DNA of 64,000 bases from Bacteroidales bacterium. GTDB taxonomy: Bacteria; Bacteroidota; Bacteroidia; Bacteroidales; UBA932. This document shows, one piece after another, positions 1-7,918 of the stretch; the stretch's first letter is position 1, and each line of letters opens with the position of its first letter. The position numbers and the translations under genes are program-made. The DNA is taken from the NCBI GenBank assembly GCA_017625535.1, contig JAGAKR010000015.1, positions 1 to 64,000 on the forward strand, given 5' to 3'. The notes under the pieces were generated by a model. The model saw only the letters and a list, made by a program, of their open reading frames with translations. It did no database searches and was not told the origin of the DNA.

Positions 1-1692
1 AGAGAATTCTCTTGTATAAAGGCTCTGCAGGCTGTCCAATGTGCCGTATTTCACCTCACCCTCCTCCGCATTTATCTGTGGGGCAGCCCCCTCCATTTCG
101 TATGCGCTGTGGTTGGTAAAGATGCTCCGGCAGTTGCCGCTGGTCATACCGTCTGCCCCTACATAAAGGGCTACATTGTGGTACTCCCTGTTCTCAACGG
201 CATTCATAAGGTTTATCTGTTCCTCCCCCCTGTTGTAGACTATTCCCTCACGCACAAGATACATTGGGTTTATCAGGCGGGGGTCCTTGGGATTCCCCGT
301 TGGGTCAAACAGCACAGTACTGCCATCCTTCAGGGTTATATGCAGCACTACCGCATTCAGGGCCCCTACGGAAATTCCCCCATTGTACAGATGCCCTTTG
401 TCCCTGCTCTTGAGCATTACCATACGGGGCTTGAAACCGGCCCTGTCCAATGTCTTCCAGGCTATGGCACAGATATCCACATTGCTGCCGGATTTGCTGT
501 TATATACATCCTTGAAATTGTTTATGTACATCCCAGCATCCTTGGAAGCAAGGGTTATATCATTGCGGATATGGGCACAGATCATCTGCACCTTGTCATA
601 ATCCGGTATGGAAAGGTTCAGGACAGAATCTGTATAATCCCTGTAGAAATCCTGCGGGAAAAATATCCTTCTTCCAAAATGCCCGCTGTTGTAAAGGATT
701 CCGCTTACATCTGTCCAACTTTCTGAATAATTGTAGTTCCCTGTAATCCCCATATTTCCTGCACTGGATTTCATCTCAATATTCCGCCCCTTAAGGTCAA
801 ACTCCACTGATGCCCTGTATTTTTGCGGATTAATGACATACTTGTACTCTGTATCCCCCAGAGGCATCAGCCCAGTTGCCGAAAATGTCATTTTCCTAAG
901 TTCCCTGTCTGTATATGCCGGCTTTATCCCCCCGGTATTTATAATCTTTTCTGTATGCTTGCTTATTGAATAATGCTTTCTTGGAACAATGGCTCTCTGC
1001 ATAATCTTGCATACCCCTCCCGGCTGTTCAACAAAAACAATATCCTCATTCCCAATCAGGTTATGACCAAACCTGTAGTCGGCAAAATGTGTCACCTCCA
1101 GAACACTCTCCATTACCGGTATATCCTCCTGAAAAATCCACTTTGGGAATACTATATCCTCCCCCACCCCATATTTTGTAATGAAGCCGAATGCCATAAA
1201 GAAATTCTTGCCTTTTGGGGAATCATACCCACGCTCATAATACTCAGGAAACATTCCGGAGATTTCATATCTGATATTGATGGTATCTCCGGGAGCCACA
1301 TCAGGTACTGTAAACCGTTTCTCCCATCTGTTCACATCGGTACGGACATCCACAATGCACTCCCTTGGCATCTTCCTCTCCACCGGCCTGCCCTTATCAT
1401 CCACAGCACCGTTGCCCACAGTAACTTTTATGCCTCCTACCCTCTCTGTATACTCCATAAACCTGTAGTATGGTATGGTTACAGATGCATATTTAATACC
1501 CTCTTCAGTATTTATCCTTATTTTCCGGTTGTATGATTTAATTACAAAAACATTTCCCAGAGAAGCATCCATAGCATACCTTGCCCCGTTATACAGCACA
1601 ACGGCGCAGGATGTATCACTGGAGATTCCACCTGCAACAGAAGAAAACGGCAGAATCAGGAAAAGCAACATTCCCCAAATCTTGAACCTCAT
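1..1692 (-). CDS. Secreted DUF3857/transglutaminase-like protein (C-terminus beyond window)
   Basis: The reverse strand is open without a stop from the ATG at 1692 to the window edge (564 codons), so the protein is cut at its C-terminus. It begins with a hydrophobic signal peptide (about residues 1-21). The first ~200 residues fit the DUF3857 pattern: a beta-rich segment with a D-x-x-G-R-P-V turn and a PDVAPGDTI-type strand. Around residues 390-470 lies a transglutaminase-like stretch (VDICAIAWKTLDRAGFKPRMV) and then a D-P-T-G segment. Such proteins in Bacteroidetes are exported and their substrates are mostly unknown. The start is supported by an unusually good Shine-Dalgarno (AAGGAGGG) 7 nt upstream, overlapping the stop of the preceding TonB_C gene, so the three minus-strand genes here look like one operon. 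Family call is from pattern recognition. Confidence 0.8.
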   Translation of the reverse strand, partial: MRFKIWGMLLFLILPFSSVAGGISSDTSCAVVLYNGARYAMDASLGNVFVIKSYNRKIRINTEEGIKYASVTIPYYRFMEYTERVGGIKVTVGNGAVDDKGRPVERKMPRECIVDVRTDVNRWEKRFTVPDVAPGDTINIRYEISGMFPEYYERGYDSPKGKNFFMAFGFITKYGVGEDIVFPKWIFQEDIPVMESVLEVTHFADYRFGHNLIGNEDIVFVEQPGGVCKIMQRAIVPRKHYSISKHTEKIINTGGIKPAYTDRELRKMTFSATGLMPLGDTEYKYVINPQKYRASVEFDLKGRNIEMKSSAGNMGITGNYNYSESWTDVSGILYNSGHFGRRIFFPQDFYRDYTDSVLNLSIPDYDKVQMICAHIRNDITLASKDAGMYINNFKDVYNSKSGSNVDICAIAWKTLDRAGFKPRMVMLKSRDKGHLYNGGISVGALNAVVLHITLKDGSTVLFDPTGNPKDPRLINPMYLVREGIVYNRGEEQINLMNAVENREYHNVALYVGADGMTSGNCRSIFTNHSAYEMEGAAPQINAEEGEVKYGTLDSLQSLYTREFS

Positions 1693-1704
1693 AATTTTCC
1701 CTCC

Positions 1705-2481
1705 TTAATTTTTGCTGAACGAAATCTTTACATTATATGACACCTTAACCGGCCTGCCCCACTTGGTTGCAGGAATCCACCGTGGAGATGATGAGACAAC
1801 CCTCAGGGCCTCCTCATTGAGGGCGGCAGCCGCAGCCCGTTTCTCCTTTTTGCCGAACGACACCCCTCTGAAAATTTTCACATTATTCAGATACCCCTCC
1901 TCAGTAATGTCAAAAGTAAGGTACACATCCCCCTCAGCCCCCACACGCATAGCCTCCTTAGGGTATCTTATATTCTCTGCAATCCAGGTCATGAAATTTC
2001 CGTTCCCGTTATGGCTGAAACGGGCGTGTACAAGAGGACCTGAATCATCTGTCTTTTTTGCAATCCTGAAAACCACCGGCTGCACAAACTCCACATTCAC
2101 CTTCCTGCCGTTCATTGTAACCGGCTCCCAGGCAGGGGATGAAGAGACCACCCTCACCGCCTCCGCATCAAGGAGCGGGTGCACACCCTTAATCACCTCC
2201 ACATCCGAAACCTTCCCCTCAGTTGTAATGATGAACTGCACCACCACCTTCCCCGTTATATTCTGCCTGAGCGCCTCCTGCGGATAATCTATCTGCATAC
2301 TGCACCAGAGGCTGAAATTGTCTGCAGGCTTGTGCATAAATGTAATCGGCTTGTCAAATGTTGTGTCGTACATCATTGGTATTGTATCATACACAGGGGC
2401 AAGCCTCTGGGCACGCGCTCCCAAAGCAAATCCAAAAAGAAGAGCGGACACCATTGTAATATATTTTGCAACTCTTCCCAT
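1705..2481 (-). CDS. Exported protein with two tandem TonB C-terminal domains
   Basis: 258 residues with a signal peptide (about 1-24, ending ALGARAQ). Two TonB_C-type domains follow, at about 62-140 and 165-256. Each has the Y-P-x-E-A opening, the G-x-V-x-x-x-F-x-I-x-x-x-G core and a V-V-S-S-S-P-x-W-x-P motif near its end. There is no proline-rich spanner, and the only hydrophobic helix looks like a cleavable signal, so this is unlikely to be a classical ExbBD-energised TonB. It may instead be a periplasmic protein that binds an envelope partner through its TonB_C folds. It starts 1 nt after the stop of the LuxR-type gene and ends 12 nt before the DUF3857 gene, so co-expression is very likely. 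The function is not known. Confidence 0.85.
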   Translation of the reverse strand: MGRVAKYITMVSALLFGFALGARAQRLAPVYDTIPMMYDTTFDKPITFMHKPADNFSLWCSMQIDYPQEALRQNITGKVVVQFIITTEGKVSDVEVIKGVHPLLDAEAVRVVSSSPAWEPVTMNGRKVNVEFVQPVVFRIAKKTDDSGPLVHARFSHNGNGNFMTWIAENIRYPKEAMRVGAEGDVYLTFDITEEGYLNNVKIFRGVSFGKKEKRAAAAALNEEALRVVSSSPRWIPATKWGRPVKVSYNVKISFSKN

Positions 2482-2482
2482 A

Positions 2483-3169
2483 TTATCTGCCGTTTAGAAT
2501 TTTAAGTTTCCTGCTGTATCTGCCATAATGAGGGGAATCCTTAAGCTTACCCCTTATCTTGGTCTTTATTGCCCTTACCCCATTGTCCGACACCCCCAAC
2601 TGCAGGGCAATCTCCTGGGTGGAGAACCCCTCCTCCACCAATATGAGCACTATCTTCTCCCTAACCCCCAAACTTGGAAAATCCTTAAGGAAAGGGTACC
2701 TGCGGGCAAACTCCGCATCATTTACAATCTCCACAAACCCAATCTTGGAAAGCCTCTTCACATCATCAATCGCCGCCTGGAATTCCTCATATAATTTTCC
2801 CGACAATTTTATCCCCTTTGCACTGAGATTGTTCACCCTCTCTGTAAAATAAGGCACTGCGGCAGCCTGCTGCCTGAGCAGCCTGTTGGCCAGATCACCG
2901 CTGCGCATCTTCTCCCTGTGACGCCTTACAAGATAAATCACAACAAGCACAGACAACACAAACAGGCACACAAGCATCACCGCCAGAACGGTGTTCTGCC
3001 TCTGTGCATCCTCCAGCCTCACCACCACGGAATCCAGTTCATACCGGTACACCATAATGGTTTCCAGAGAATCAATTTTTCCTGTCAATGCCTGTTCCAC
3101 AATAACGCAATATTTACCTGTAACAAATTTACAAAATAACGTATATAAAACCTCCCGCATAGGGCCCAA
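2483..3169 (-). CDS. Membrane-anchored LuxR-type HTH regulator
   Basis: Up to 228 residues. One strong transmembrane helix lies at about 61-80, followed by a basic stop-transfer (RRHREK), a cytoplasmic helical linker, and a C-terminal GerE/LuxR-like helix-turn-helix (about 165-200, with GFSTQEIALQLGVSDNGVRAIKTK as the recognisable part in two helices). In Bacteroidetes this TM-plus-HTH layout usually follows a periplasmic TPR sensor; here only ~60 residues precede the membrane helix and an in-frame TAG blocks extension, so the sensor is short or lost. The longest frame begins at TTG 3169; ATG at 3160 or the ATG about 38 codons in are alternatives. It is first of three tightly packed genes and probably controls this operon or itself. 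Confidence 0.75.
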   Translation of the reverse strand: MGPMREVLYTLFCKFVTGKYCVIVEQALTGKIDSLETIMVYRYELDSVVVRLEDAQRQNTVLAVMLVCLFVLSVLVVIYLVRRHREKMRSGDLANRLLRQQAAAVPYFTERVNNLSAKGIKLSGKLYEEFQAAIDDVKRLSKIGFVEIVNDAEFARRYPFLKDFPSLGVREKIVLILVEEGFSTQEIALQLGVSDNGVRAIKTKIRGKLKDSPHYGRYSRKLKILNGR

Positions 3170-3342
3170 GTGCCGGCAGTTGCCCCTTGATATACCTGAT
3201 GTCCAAGCACTTGCCTACCCTTTGTTGCGCAGCCTAAATATGGATTCATTTCCACTTTATGGTTCTCATTTTATGGAAATGGAAATCTTTTGATTATTTT
3301 TGGTTGGGATTTTACGGAACAGTCCAATAATTTTCAGAAGAT
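3170..3342. promoter_or_regulatory. Divergent promoter region between the LuxR-type operon and ruvA
   Basis: A 173-bp AT-rich gap between divergent genes that must hold promoters for both. A TATTTTTG sequence at 3295-3302 fits the Bacteroidetes -7 element (TAnnTTTG) for ruvA, but I see no well-spaced -33 TTG. Nothing else stands out. Confidence 0.35.
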
Positions 3343-3933
3343 ATGTACACTTACATAAAGGGGGAGCTTACGGAGATTACTCCAACAGCCGCAACAATTG
3401 AGAACAACGGAATAGGGTACGAACTGCAGATTTCGCTGCAGACTTTTGCAGAGATTCAGGGGCTCAGGGATGTGATGCTTTATATCCACCACCACATAAG
3501 GGAAGATGTGGAGATGTGGTACGGTTTTGCCACAAAGGAGGAGCGTAGCATCTTCAGGATGCTCATAGAGGTTAATGGCATTGGCCCAAATACAGCCAGG
3601 ATGATGCTCTCTTCAATGAACAGCACAGAGATAAAGACCGCAATCATAAGCGGAGATGTAAACCGCATAAAGAGCATAAAGGGTATTGGCATAAAGACCG
3701 CCCAAAGGGTTATAATAGACCTCAAGGACAAGATTGCCAAAGGGGGCGAGGATGTTTCTTCCGCTTTGTTTGTTCAGGAAACCACTTCTGCAAATATGGA
3801 GGAGGCACTTTCTGCCCTTGTTATGCTTGGTTTTGCCAAATCAGCAGCCGAAAAAGTGCTTAAATCGGTGTACAAGGAGAATCCTCAATACACTCTGGAG
3901 GAACTTATAAAATTCTCACTAAAAAGGCTGTAA
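3343..3933 (+). CDS. ruvA: Holliday junction branch migration protein RuvA
   Basis: 196 residues, the normal length. RuvA binds the four-way Holliday junction as a tetramer and loads the RuvB motor. The N-terminal OB-fold begins MYTYIKGELTEITPT. Two helix-hairpin-helix motifs follow at about 75-90 (VNGIGPNTARMML) and 111-126 (IKGIGIKTAQRVI). The C-terminal domain that contacts RuvB (LVMLGFAKSAAEKVL) is intact. The partner ruvB is not adjacent but lies 20 kb downstream at 23.4-24.4 kb, a split common in Bacteroidetes. Confidence 0.97.
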   Translation: MYTYIKGELTEITPTAATIENNGIGYELQISLQTFAEIQGLRDVMLYIHHHIREDVEMWYGFATKEERSIFRMLIEVNGIGPNTARMMLSSMNSTEIKTAIISGDVNRIKSIKGIGIKTAQRVIIDLKDKIAKGGEDVSSALFVQETTSANMEEALSALVMLGFAKSAAEKVLKSVYKENPQYTLEELIKFSLKRL

Positions 3934-3948
3934 TTTAAAATAATTTGA

Positions 3949-3956
3949 TACATTTG
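3949..3956 (+). promoter_or_regulatory. Putative -7 promoter element of gcvH
   Basis: TACATTTG matches the Bacteroidetes TAnnTTTG element and lies 33 nt before the gcvH ATG. No convincing -33 element is visible. It suggests gcvH is transcribed independently of ruvA. Confidence 0.45.
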
Positions 3957-3989
3957 TGAACTGATAATTTTTTAAACAATAGATATACT

Positions 3990-4370
3990 ATGAATACTCC
4001 TACAAATCTAAAGTACTCTAAAGACCACGAGTGGGTTAAAGTAGAGGGCAACGTTGCAACTATCGGTATTACAGACTTCGCACAGAGCCAGCTTGGTGAC
4101 ATCGTTTTCGTTGACATCCAGACTGAGGGTGAGGACCTTGAGGCAGGTGAGGTATTTGGTGCAATTGAGGCTGTTAAAACTGTTGCTGACGGTCTTATGC
4201 CAGTTTCAGGTAAAGTTATTGAGGTTAACGCAGACCTTGAGGGTGCTCCAGAGTCAGTTAACTCAGATCCATACGGTGCAGGTTGGATGATTAAAGTTGA
4301 GATGAGCAACCCTGCAGAGGTTGACGATCTTCTTGATGCTGCAACTTACGAGGCAGAGTGCTGCAAATAA
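3990..4370 (+). CDS. gcvH: Glycine cleavage system H protein
   Basis: 126 residues, full length. H protein carries the lipoyl arm that shuttles the aminomethyl group between the P, T and L proteins of glycine cleavage. The lipoylation site is Lys63 in GAIEAVKTV, and the N-terminal [13 protein letters not shown] signature is typical. Codon use is strongly biased (GTT, GCA, CTT, AAC) compared with neighbours, which points to high expression. No gcvT or gcvP lies nearby. An intrinsic terminator follows at 4394-4419. Confidence 0.97.
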   Translation: MNTPTNLKYSKDHEWVKVEGNVATIGITDFAQSQLGDIVFVDIQTEGEDLEAGEVFGAIEAVKTVADGLMPVSGKVIEVNADLEGAPESVNSDPYGAGWMIKVEMSNPAEVDDLLDAATYEAECCK

Positions 4371-4393
4371 TCCTTTGCACTGAACTCTTATGG

Positions 4394-4419
4394 GCCGGCT
4401 CCTGAAGCCGGCTTTTTTT
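4394..4419 (+). terminator. Intrinsic terminator after gcvH
   Basis: GCCGGCT / AGCCGGC stem of 7 bp with a 5-nt loop, followed by seven T residues. It ends the gcvH transcript just before the promoter of the next gene. Confidence 0.85.
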
Positions 4420-4436
4420 GTTTGGTATCATTGTTG

Positions 4437-4444
4437 TACATTTG
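4437..4444 (+). promoter_or_regulatory. Putative -7 promoter element of the secreted protein gene at 4468
   Basis: TACATTTG matches TAnnTTTG, 23 nt before the ATG at 4468. A TTTG at 4417-4420, within the T-run of the gcvH terminator, sits about 20 nt upstream in start-to-start distance and could act as the -33 element. Confidence 0.5.
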
Positions 4445-4467
4445 TCGGGATAAAAATACCCTTGATT

Positions 4468-5709
4468 ATGAAACTTAAAGATATTCTTGTTGGGGCAGGC
4501 ATTGCTGCATTTGTGTGTGTGGCCGCTTCCCCTATCTCAGCCCAGACAAAGGCAGAGACAAAACTGTATAATACTGCCATAAGCAAAGGAGACCTTAAAA
4601 GTGCCAACAAGTTCCTGGCAAAGTTCCCCCAATCCGTTTATGCCCCAAAAATCCAGAGGCTGAAGGATTCCATTGTGTTCCACTCCTTGGATGCAAATGA
4701 CGTTACTGCGTACATCTCTTTTGTGGAGCAGAACCCCAAATCTTATTTCCGTACCCAGGCAAACAGCAAAATTGCAGAACTGAACAGGAGCGGGATTGAT
4801 GATGCCCAGGCTATGGAGATTGCCCTTGGTGCCGGGCTGCAGAGGGAGAAGGTTCTTGTTGCAAAAGGGGTGAAGAACCGCAACAGAGAGAATGTGGTTG
4901 CCGTACTTGCACCGGAAGGGGGCTTCTACAAGATTGCTGTCATTTCACAGAATGGAGACAATTGGGAGATTTCAAATACATTGCAGGAGCAGGTTTACAC
5001 CAACGACTCCGAGCTTGCAGAGTTTGCAGTGCTTCCCGGCGCCGAGGCCGTAACCATAAACGGTGCACAGCACCTCTCTTTCTGCTATACCAACAGCAGC
5101 AACAAGGCAGACAAAAGGAGCAGGATTCCAAACAATAACTGCGAACTTGCAGCCAACCTCTACTCATTGGATGACAACTCCATCTACAATGTCCTTTTCA
5201 GCGGCCGGATGGAGAACGGCACCCTATATGGCAGCACAATGGAATCTGCCCAGAGCGGACTTATGGCCAACCCTCAGCAGGCATATCTGCTAAGGCAGCT
5301 GAAAGGTATGGAGAGCCTCAAACCATACGAAAAGGAGCGTTTCCGCACCCAGGAGACCATCCAATGGTGGTATGAGAATAACCCACAAAACGCAGGCAAT
5401 CTGCAGTTCGGCATTATTCCAGACAGTTCCGAACTTGCTGCCAGATTTAAGGAATACAAAGAGAAAGAGACTGTAGGACAATATGTTGTATCTATGTTTG
5501 ACATCTGCCACAACACTGTTGTTGTAGTGTACAACAAGACAGACAAGGTTTATTCACTTGCCCTCTGCCAGCCTGTTCCACAGAGCGATAAAGATTTGGA
5601 ACTCAACACTTTCTACGGAGAAAAAGGGAATACACTGGTATTGTATTATTACCAGGGAAAGAACGCCATAAAGAAAAGGCTTAACCTGGGAAGCAAGAGG
5701 ATGTATTAA
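4468..5709 (+). CDS. Secreted protein of unknown function
   Basis: 413 residues from the ATG at 4468. A longer reading from 4390 would run back through the gcvH terminator and the promoter, so it is rejected. A signal peptide is clear (MKLKDILVGAGIAAFVCVAA, cleavage near ISAQ). Residues about 25-110 look helical and repeat-like (ISKGDLKSANKFLAKFPQSVY, then a second NPKSYFRTQANSKIAEL unit), resembling short TPR-type hairpins. The rest looks beta-rich and has no family I recognise. It stands alone between the gcvH terminator and a GC-rich repeat region. It is a real gene by its signal peptide, promoter and neighbour-like codon use. Confidence 0.75.
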   Translation: MKLKDILVGAGIAAFVCVAASPISAQTKAETKLYNTAISKGDLKSANKFLAKFPQSVYAPKIQRLKDSIVFHSLDANDVTAYISFVEQNPKSYFRTQANSKIAELNRSGIDDAQAMEIALGAGLQREKVLVAKGVKNRNRENVVAVLAPEGGFYKIAVISQNGDNWEISNTLQEQVYTNDSELAEFAVLPGAEAVTINGAQHLSFCYTNSSNKADKRSRIPNNNCELAANLYSLDDNSIYNVLFSGRMENGTLYGSTMESAQSGLMANPQQAYLLRQLKGMESLKPYEKERFRTQETIQWWYENNPQNAGNLQFGIIPDSSELAARFKEYKEKETVGQYVVSMFDICHNTVVVVYNKTDKVYSLALCQPVPQSDKDLELNTFYGEKGNTLVLYYYQGKNAIKKRLNLGSKRMY

Positions 5710-5722
5710 TTGGATTGTGTGG

Positions 5723-5836
5723 GGCCGGGAGCCGCACCCTGCGTGAGCAGTAGACCATAACAAGGCAACTGCAGTTGCCCGGCGGAGGCCGTGTAACACG
5801 GAAGGCCGGGAGCCGCACCCTGCGTGAGCAGTAGAC
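5723..5836. repeat. Two exact 33-bp GC-rich direct repeats with palindromic spacer
   Basis: The same 33-bp unit (starting GGCCGGGAGCCGCACCCTGC, ending GAGCAGTAGAC) occurs at 5723-5755 and 5804-5836, 81 bp apart start to start. Each copy contains a CTGC-gtga-GCAG hairpin. The 48-bp spacer contains the palindrome GGCAACTGCAGTTGCC (5764-5779) and a CCGTGTaACACGG inverted repeat. The block is much more GC-rich than its surroundings. It is non-coding and resembles a REP/BIME-like intergenic repeat pair. Confidence 0.8.
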
Positions 5837-5840
5837 AAAG

Positions 5841-5880
5841 AACCGCCATCTGGAGTTTCAAGACTCGCAAGATGGCGGTT
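5841..5880 (+). terminator. Inverted repeat, possible terminator
   Basis: AACCGCCATC and GATGGCGGTT form a perfect 10-bp stem around a 20-nt loop, with a mixed T-rich tail (TCTGTTAT). It follows the direct-repeat block and could end the transcript of the 4468 gene; the weak tail makes this uncertain. Confidence 0.45.
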
Positions 5881-5951
5881 TCTGTTATAAGTGTGTGACT
5901 TCAAATTTATATAAAATTTGTCACATATACATAAAAGTATCCAAAAGTATA

Positions 5952-5959
5952 TAAATTTG
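5952..5959 (+). promoter_or_regulatory. Putative -7 promoter element of the threonine aldolase gene
   Basis: TAAATTTG matches TAnnTTTG, 24 nt before the ATG at 5984, in a very AT-rich stretch. No well-spaced -33 TTG is obvious. Confidence 0.4.
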
Positions 5960-5983
5960 TAAGCAACAAATTCAGTACCACTT

Positions 5984-7072
5984 ATGAAACACAGTTTTGG
6001 GAGTGACAACCACTCAGGAGTGCATCCTGCAATTATGGAGGCAATCCAAAAAGAAAACAACAATTTTGCTACAGCCTACGGGGAAGACCAGTACACAAAA
6101 AGTGTCCTTGGCAAACTTGAAAATCTCCTTGGCGGAAACTGTACAGCACTCTTTGTATTCAACGGCACAGGTGCCAATATAGTATCACTGCAGGGATTCC
6201 TCAAGAGTTACAACTCAGTTCTGGCCCCTGTAACAGCGCATATAAATGTGGATGAATGCGGCGCAGTAGAAAAAGTTGCAGCATCCCGCATAATTCCGCT
6301 TGAGGCTCCAAATGGAAAAGTATCACCAGCAGAGGTTAAGAAAGGACTTACAGGATTCGGTTTCCAGCACCACGCACAACCAAGAATCCTCTCCATTTCA
6401 CAGCCTACAGAATTGGGTACAAATTATACTCCCGATGAAATAAAGGAACTTGCAGAACTTATGCACAGCCACGGCTGCTACCTGCACGTGGACGGCTCCA
6501 GAATCTCAAATGCAGCCGAATCACTGGGAATGCCAATAAAGGAGTTCATTGCCGATTGCGGCGTGGATGTGCTCTCTTTCGGAGGTACAAAGAACGGTCT
6601 CCTTATGGGCGAGGCTGTGGTTGTATTCCACAGGCCGGAAAACACCCGCCCGGGACAGGATGGGCTCCCAATGAACCACGTTAATATGGAGGCTGCCAAA
6701 ACCCTGCAATATTACAGGAAACAGACTACCCAACTATACTCAAAAAGCAGGTTCATTGCAGCACAGTTTGAGGCATATCTGAACGATGATCTCTACCTGA
6801 AACTTGCAGGACAATCCAATGCTATGGCAAAATATCTGGCAGAATCACTGAAAGGGATTGATGAGGTTACCATCTCAAAAAGTGTAGACAGCAATGCAGT
6901 TTTTGCAATTATCCCAACTTGGCTTGGAGAAGAGCTGCACAAAAAACACTACTTCTATGTATGGGATGAAGAGACAAATGAAGTGCGCTGGATGTGCTCT
7001 TTCAATACCAGAAAAGAGGATATAGATGAGTTTGTAGCAGATGTAAAGGCAATAATTGCATCCCATAAATAA
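5984..7072 (+). CDS. ltaE: Low-specificity L-threonine aldolase (PLP enzyme)
   Basis: 362 residues. Members cleave L-threonine or L-allo-threonine to glycine and acetaldehyde. The start FGSDNHSGVHPAIMEAI and the ELGTNYTPDEI segment are typical of the beta-eliminating-lyase/threonine aldolase family. The PLP lysine is expected at Lys203 in SFGGTKNG, with the cofactor-binding Asp in HVDGSR (about 170). The preceding motif GTGANIVSLQ contacts PLP phosphate. An acetyltransferase gene begins 7 nt after the stop, so the two are likely co-transcribed. Glycine made here could feed the glycine cleavage H protein encoded 2 kb upstream, though that link is only inference. Confidence 0.9.
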   Translation: MKHSFGSDNHSGVHPAIMEAIQKENNNFATAYGEDQYTKSVLGKLENLLGGNCTALFVFNGTGANIVSLQGFLKSYNSVLAPVTAHINVDECGAVEKVAASRIIPLEAPNGKVSPAEVKKGLTGFGFQHHAQPRILSISQPTELGTNYTPDEIKELAELMHSHGCYLHVDGSRISNAAESLGMPIKEFIADCGVDVLSFGGTKNGLLMGEAVVVFHRPENTRPGQDGLPMNHVNMEAAKTLQYYRKQTTQLYSKSRFIAAQFEAYLNDDLYLKLAGQSNAMAKYLAESLKGIDEVTISKSVDSNAVFAIIPTWLGEELHKKHYFYVWDEETNEVRWMCSFNTRKEDIDEFVADVKAIIASHK

Positions 7073-7079
7073 TCTTGCA

Positions 7080-7805
7080 ATGGCAATAAAGACAGCTTCT
7101 GCAGAAAAGGATTTTCTTGGAATAAGAAAGATCTGGGAAGAGAGGTTTACAACAGACCCTATCTACCTGAATACAATATTTGAGAAAGTCTTCCCTCTCT
7201 GCAGAAGCTATGTTTTTTCTGGCGGAGAGGGTGAAATCCTCTCTGTAATCTCCCTTATGCCAATGAAATTCTATGCTCCGGAGATTTCCAGAACTGCTTC
7301 AGACGGCTATCTTAAAGGATATTATCTCTTTGGCGTGGCAACACTTGAAAAGGCAACAGGAAATCATCTTGCGGCAGCACTCATAGAGTACGCAAGCAGG
7401 CAATTGGCAATAGAAGGTTATGATTTCATATTTGAAAGACCTGCAAATCAAAGCTTAAACAATTATTATATAAAGTTGGGATTCTTAAAATCCCTTCCTA
7501 AGATTCCATATAGGTTCGCCATAGAGGAAATTACAGGTTCCACGGAGAACAATCATAGAAAATCACTCACAAAACTCCTTGCAGAGGCAGTTCTAAAGGC
7601 TATACGCATAGATTTTTGCAAAAGATTCGAATGGGCAGATACTGCAGTTTTAGAGGGATTGCTGGAGCTAGGAGAACTGTCTGAACATAACAAGAACTAC
7701 ACCCCAGCCCCAACAGAAGAAGAAACCTACATAGCAATCAAGGTGCTTTCAGAGGAAAAACCTGATACCTTTACAGGTGCATTCTTCTGTTTCCCGATGG
7801 AATAA
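7080..7805 (+). CDS. GNAT-family N-acetyltransferase
   Basis: 241 residues from the ATG at 7080; an ATG at 7056 would overlap the aldolase and adds nothing conserved. The N-terminal part (IRKIWEERF) and the acetyl-CoA binding section (YYLFGVATLEKATGNHLAAALIEYA in two pieces around residues 88-115, then NNYYIKLGF near 143) fit the GNAT fold found in many Bacteroidetes proteins. The C-terminal ~90 residues are not recognised. Substrate unknown. It is probably translationally coupled to the aldolase (7-nt gap). Confidence 0.75.
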   Translation: MAIKTASAEKDFLGIRKIWEERFTTDPIYLNTIFEKVFPLCRSYVFSGGEGEILSVISLMPMKFYAPEISRTASDGYLKGYYLFGVATLEKATGNHLAAALIEYASRQLAIEGYDFIFERPANQSLNNYYIKLGFLKSLPKIPYRFAIEEITGSTENNHRKSLTKLLAEAVLKAIRIDFCKRFEWADTAVLEGLLELGELSEHNKNYTPAPTEEETYIAIKVLSEEKPDTFTGAFFCFPME

Positions 7806-7830
7806 GAATTGATGCACCATAGAATAAAAT

Positions 7831-7872
7831 AAAAGGTCCTAACTTATTATTTACAAATAGTTAGGACCTTTT
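7831..7872. terminator. Bidirectional intrinsic terminator
   Basis: AAAAGGTCCTAACT pairs perfectly with AGTTAGGACCTTTT across a 14-nt loop, with A-run and T-run flanks on both sides. It lies between the convergent acetyltransferase and mnmG genes and can serve both. Confidence 0.85.
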
Positions 7873-7893
7873 TAGAATAACTTATCATACCCC

Positions 7894-7915
7894 AAATGTT
7901 CCACGTGGAACATTT
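7894..7915. other. parS: parS centromere-like site
   Basis: A perfect 22-bp palindrome whose 16-bp core is TGTTCCACGTGGAACA (7897-7912). This matches the consensus bacterial parS, TGTTNCACGTGNAACA, bound by ParB. It lies 3 bp beyond the mnmG stop, in the gap between convergent genes. parS sites cluster near the replication origin, and mnmG (gidA) is an origin-proximal gene in many bacteria. It is the only full match I found in the window. Confidence 0.88.
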
Positions 7916-7918
7916 ACT

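Noticed and set aside
109-1536. Several long plus-strand open frames near the window start
   Set aside because: They are antisense to a continuous reverse-strand gene with a signal peptide, a strong ribosome binding site and DUF3857-like sequence; the plus frames show no known protein features.
5723-5836. Direct repeats as a CRISPR array
   Set aside because: Only two copies, the spacer is itself palindromic and 48 bp, and there are no cas genes.
5554-6063. 169-codon minus-strand open frame over the 33-bp repeats
   Set aside because: The repeated peptide STAHAGCGSRP is a translation of the DNA repeats, and the frame overlaps two real genes and a promoter on the other strand.
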